Positions 63,122-64,000 of a stretch of 64,000 nt of DNA are shown in pieces (position 1 is the first letter of the stretch; every line of letters starts with the position of its first letter). The position numbers and the translations under genes are program-made. The stretch comes from Polynucleobacter necessarius (GTDB lineage Bacteria > Pseudomonadota > Gammaproteobacteria > Burkholderiales > Burkholderiaceae). A model generated the notes under the pieces. It saw only the letters and a program-made list of their open reading frames with translations. It was not told the origin of the DNA and ran no database searches. The stretch is taken from NCBI GenBank assembly GCA_900095165.1, contig LT606947.1:868001-932000 (forward strand). The letters run 5' to 3'.

Positions 63122-64000
63122 CTAGATAGCATCCCTGGAGCGCGCCCCAAAAGCCATTTCCTTAACCTTAGTAAGGCGATCACGGGTAGCTGCAGCCTTC
63201 TCAAACTCTAAATTCTTAGCCTCAGAGTTCATCTGCTTCTCCAAGCGCTTGATTTCGCCCGCCAGGTCCTTCTCGCTCATATTCTCGTAGCGAGCCCGCT
63301 CCTGCTCCACCTGCATCTCAGAGCGCTTCTCCTTGACGTCATAGACCCCATCAATAATGTCTTTAATGCGCTTTTGAACGCCACGAGGTTCAATCCCATT
63401 GGCCTTGTTAAAGGCGATTTGCTTGGTTCGGCGACGCTCAGTTTCCCCCATCGCCCGCTTCATGGAATTGGTAATGCGATCGGCATACAAAATCGCCTTA
63501 CCTTTGACGTTCCGTGCTGCCCTACCAATCGTCTGAATCAAGCTGCGCTCAGAACGCAAGAAGCCTTCTTTATCCGCATCCAAGATAGCCACCAGTGAAA
63601 CCTCCGGAATATCCAAGCCCTCGCGCAATAAATTAATGCCGACCAAAACATCGAAGACGCCTAAGCGTAAATCGCGCAGAATTTCTACACGCTCTACCGT
63701 ATCAATATCCGAATGCACGTAGCGTACCTTTACCCCGTTATCAGATAAATAATCAGTAAGTTGTTCAGCCATGCGTTTTGTTAGCACGGTCACCAAGACA
63801 CGTTCATGCACTTTGACTCGTTCATGAATCTGATTTAATAAATCATCTACTTGTGTGCTTGCTGGCAACACTTCAATTTCTGGATCGATTAATCCAGTTG
63901 GTCTAGCAACTTGCTCTACAACTTGTCCCGTGTGCGTATTTTCATAATCAGCAGGTGTTGCAGAAACGAAAACTGTTTGACGCATCTTGGTTTCAAACTC
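63122..64000 (-). CDS. uvrB: UvrABC excision nuclease subunit UvrB, C-terminal part
   Basis: The gene enters at the right edge, so only the last 292 residues are seen. Helicase motifs of the C-terminal RecA-like domain are present ([58 protein letters not shown]). A UVR domain near the end ([14 protein letters not shown]) binds UvrC. UvrB verifies DNA damage in nucleotide excision repair. The frame is intact to the TAG-type stop at 63122. Confidence 0.96.
   Translation of the reverse strand, partial: EFETKMRQTVFVSATPADYENTHTGQVVEQVARPTGLIDPEIEVLPASTQVDDLLNQIHERVKVHERVLVTVLTKRMAEQLTDYLSDNGVKVRYVHSDIDTVERVEILRDLRLGVFDVLVGINLLREGLDIPEVSLVAILDADKEGFLRSERSLIQTIGRAARNVKGKAILYADRITNSMKRAMGETERRRTKQIAFNKANGIEPRGVQKRIKDIIDGVYDVKEKRSEMQVEQERARYENMSEKDLAGEIKRLEKQMNSEAKNLEFEKAAATRDRLTKVKEMAFGARSRDAI

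Overview
The window looks like a chromosome segment of a betaproteobacterium of the Burkholderiales, most probably Polynucleobacter. This is inferred from gene order (rpsB-tsf-pyrH-frr-uppS-cdsA-dxr-rseP-bamA-skp, smc-zipA-ligA, an iscRSUA-hscBA-fdx operon) and from several Bug/TctC-type receptor genes. What stands out is gene decay: 13 genes are broken by frameshifts or stops, one essential gene (tsf) is truncated at its end, and one small gene may be frameshifted. That resembles a host-restricted lineage in early genome reduction, such as the Euplotes-associated P. necessarius. The species is inference, not proven here.

Layout. 1-7.3 kb (minus strand): envelope and isoprenoid genes skp (partial), bamA, rseP, dxr, cdsA, uppS, then frr. 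7.3-9.9 kb: pyrH, tsf and rpsB, with a terminator and promoter between tsf and pyrH. 10-13.5 kb (plus): map and glnD. 13.5-18.5 kb: a decayed catabolic cluster of leuD (intact), a leuC-like gene, a haloacetate-dehalogenase-like hydrolase and a Bug receptor, divergent from a broken LysR regulator. 18.5-25.2 kb: ligA, zipA, smc. 25.3-28.3 kb (plus): dapD, dapE, prmB. 28.3-32.1 kb: broken radA, a secreted coiled-coil protein, kup.

32.2-35.2 kb: initiator tRNA-fMet followed by an interrupted autotransporter gene. A degraded copy of the tRNA 3' end and its terminator follows, so this resembles a small insertion at a tRNA gene. 35.4-37.4 kb: an intact Bug receptor, a four-helix membrane protein with a Met/His-rich tail and a small Cys/His-rich exported protein. 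37.4-42.8 kb (minus): broken comEC, tatD, lolD, lolC. 42.8-48.2 kb (plus): a recJ-linked conserved gene, recJ, prfB with its programmed frameshift, lysS. 48.3-49.6 kb: an OsmC-like gene, a broken methyltransferase gene and a small membrane protein. 49.7-55.6 kb: fpr and a sulfate-assimilation cluster in which cysH, cysD and a yeiH-like exporter gene are dead, while the TauE/SafE permease and cysN stay open. 56-57.5 kb: two broken genes for exported proteins (DUF3300 and Rap1a/Tai-like). 57.6-63 kb: the intact isc operon. 63.1 kb to the end: the 3' part of uvrB.

Housekeeping functions (translation, envelope assembly, isoprenoids, Fe-S assembly, lysine/DAP synthesis, replication) are almost all intact. 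The lesions fall in sulfate reduction, DNA uptake and recombination, organic-acid catabolism and surface or exported proteins. Every premature stop whose ancestral codon can be guessed fits a C:G to T:A transition.
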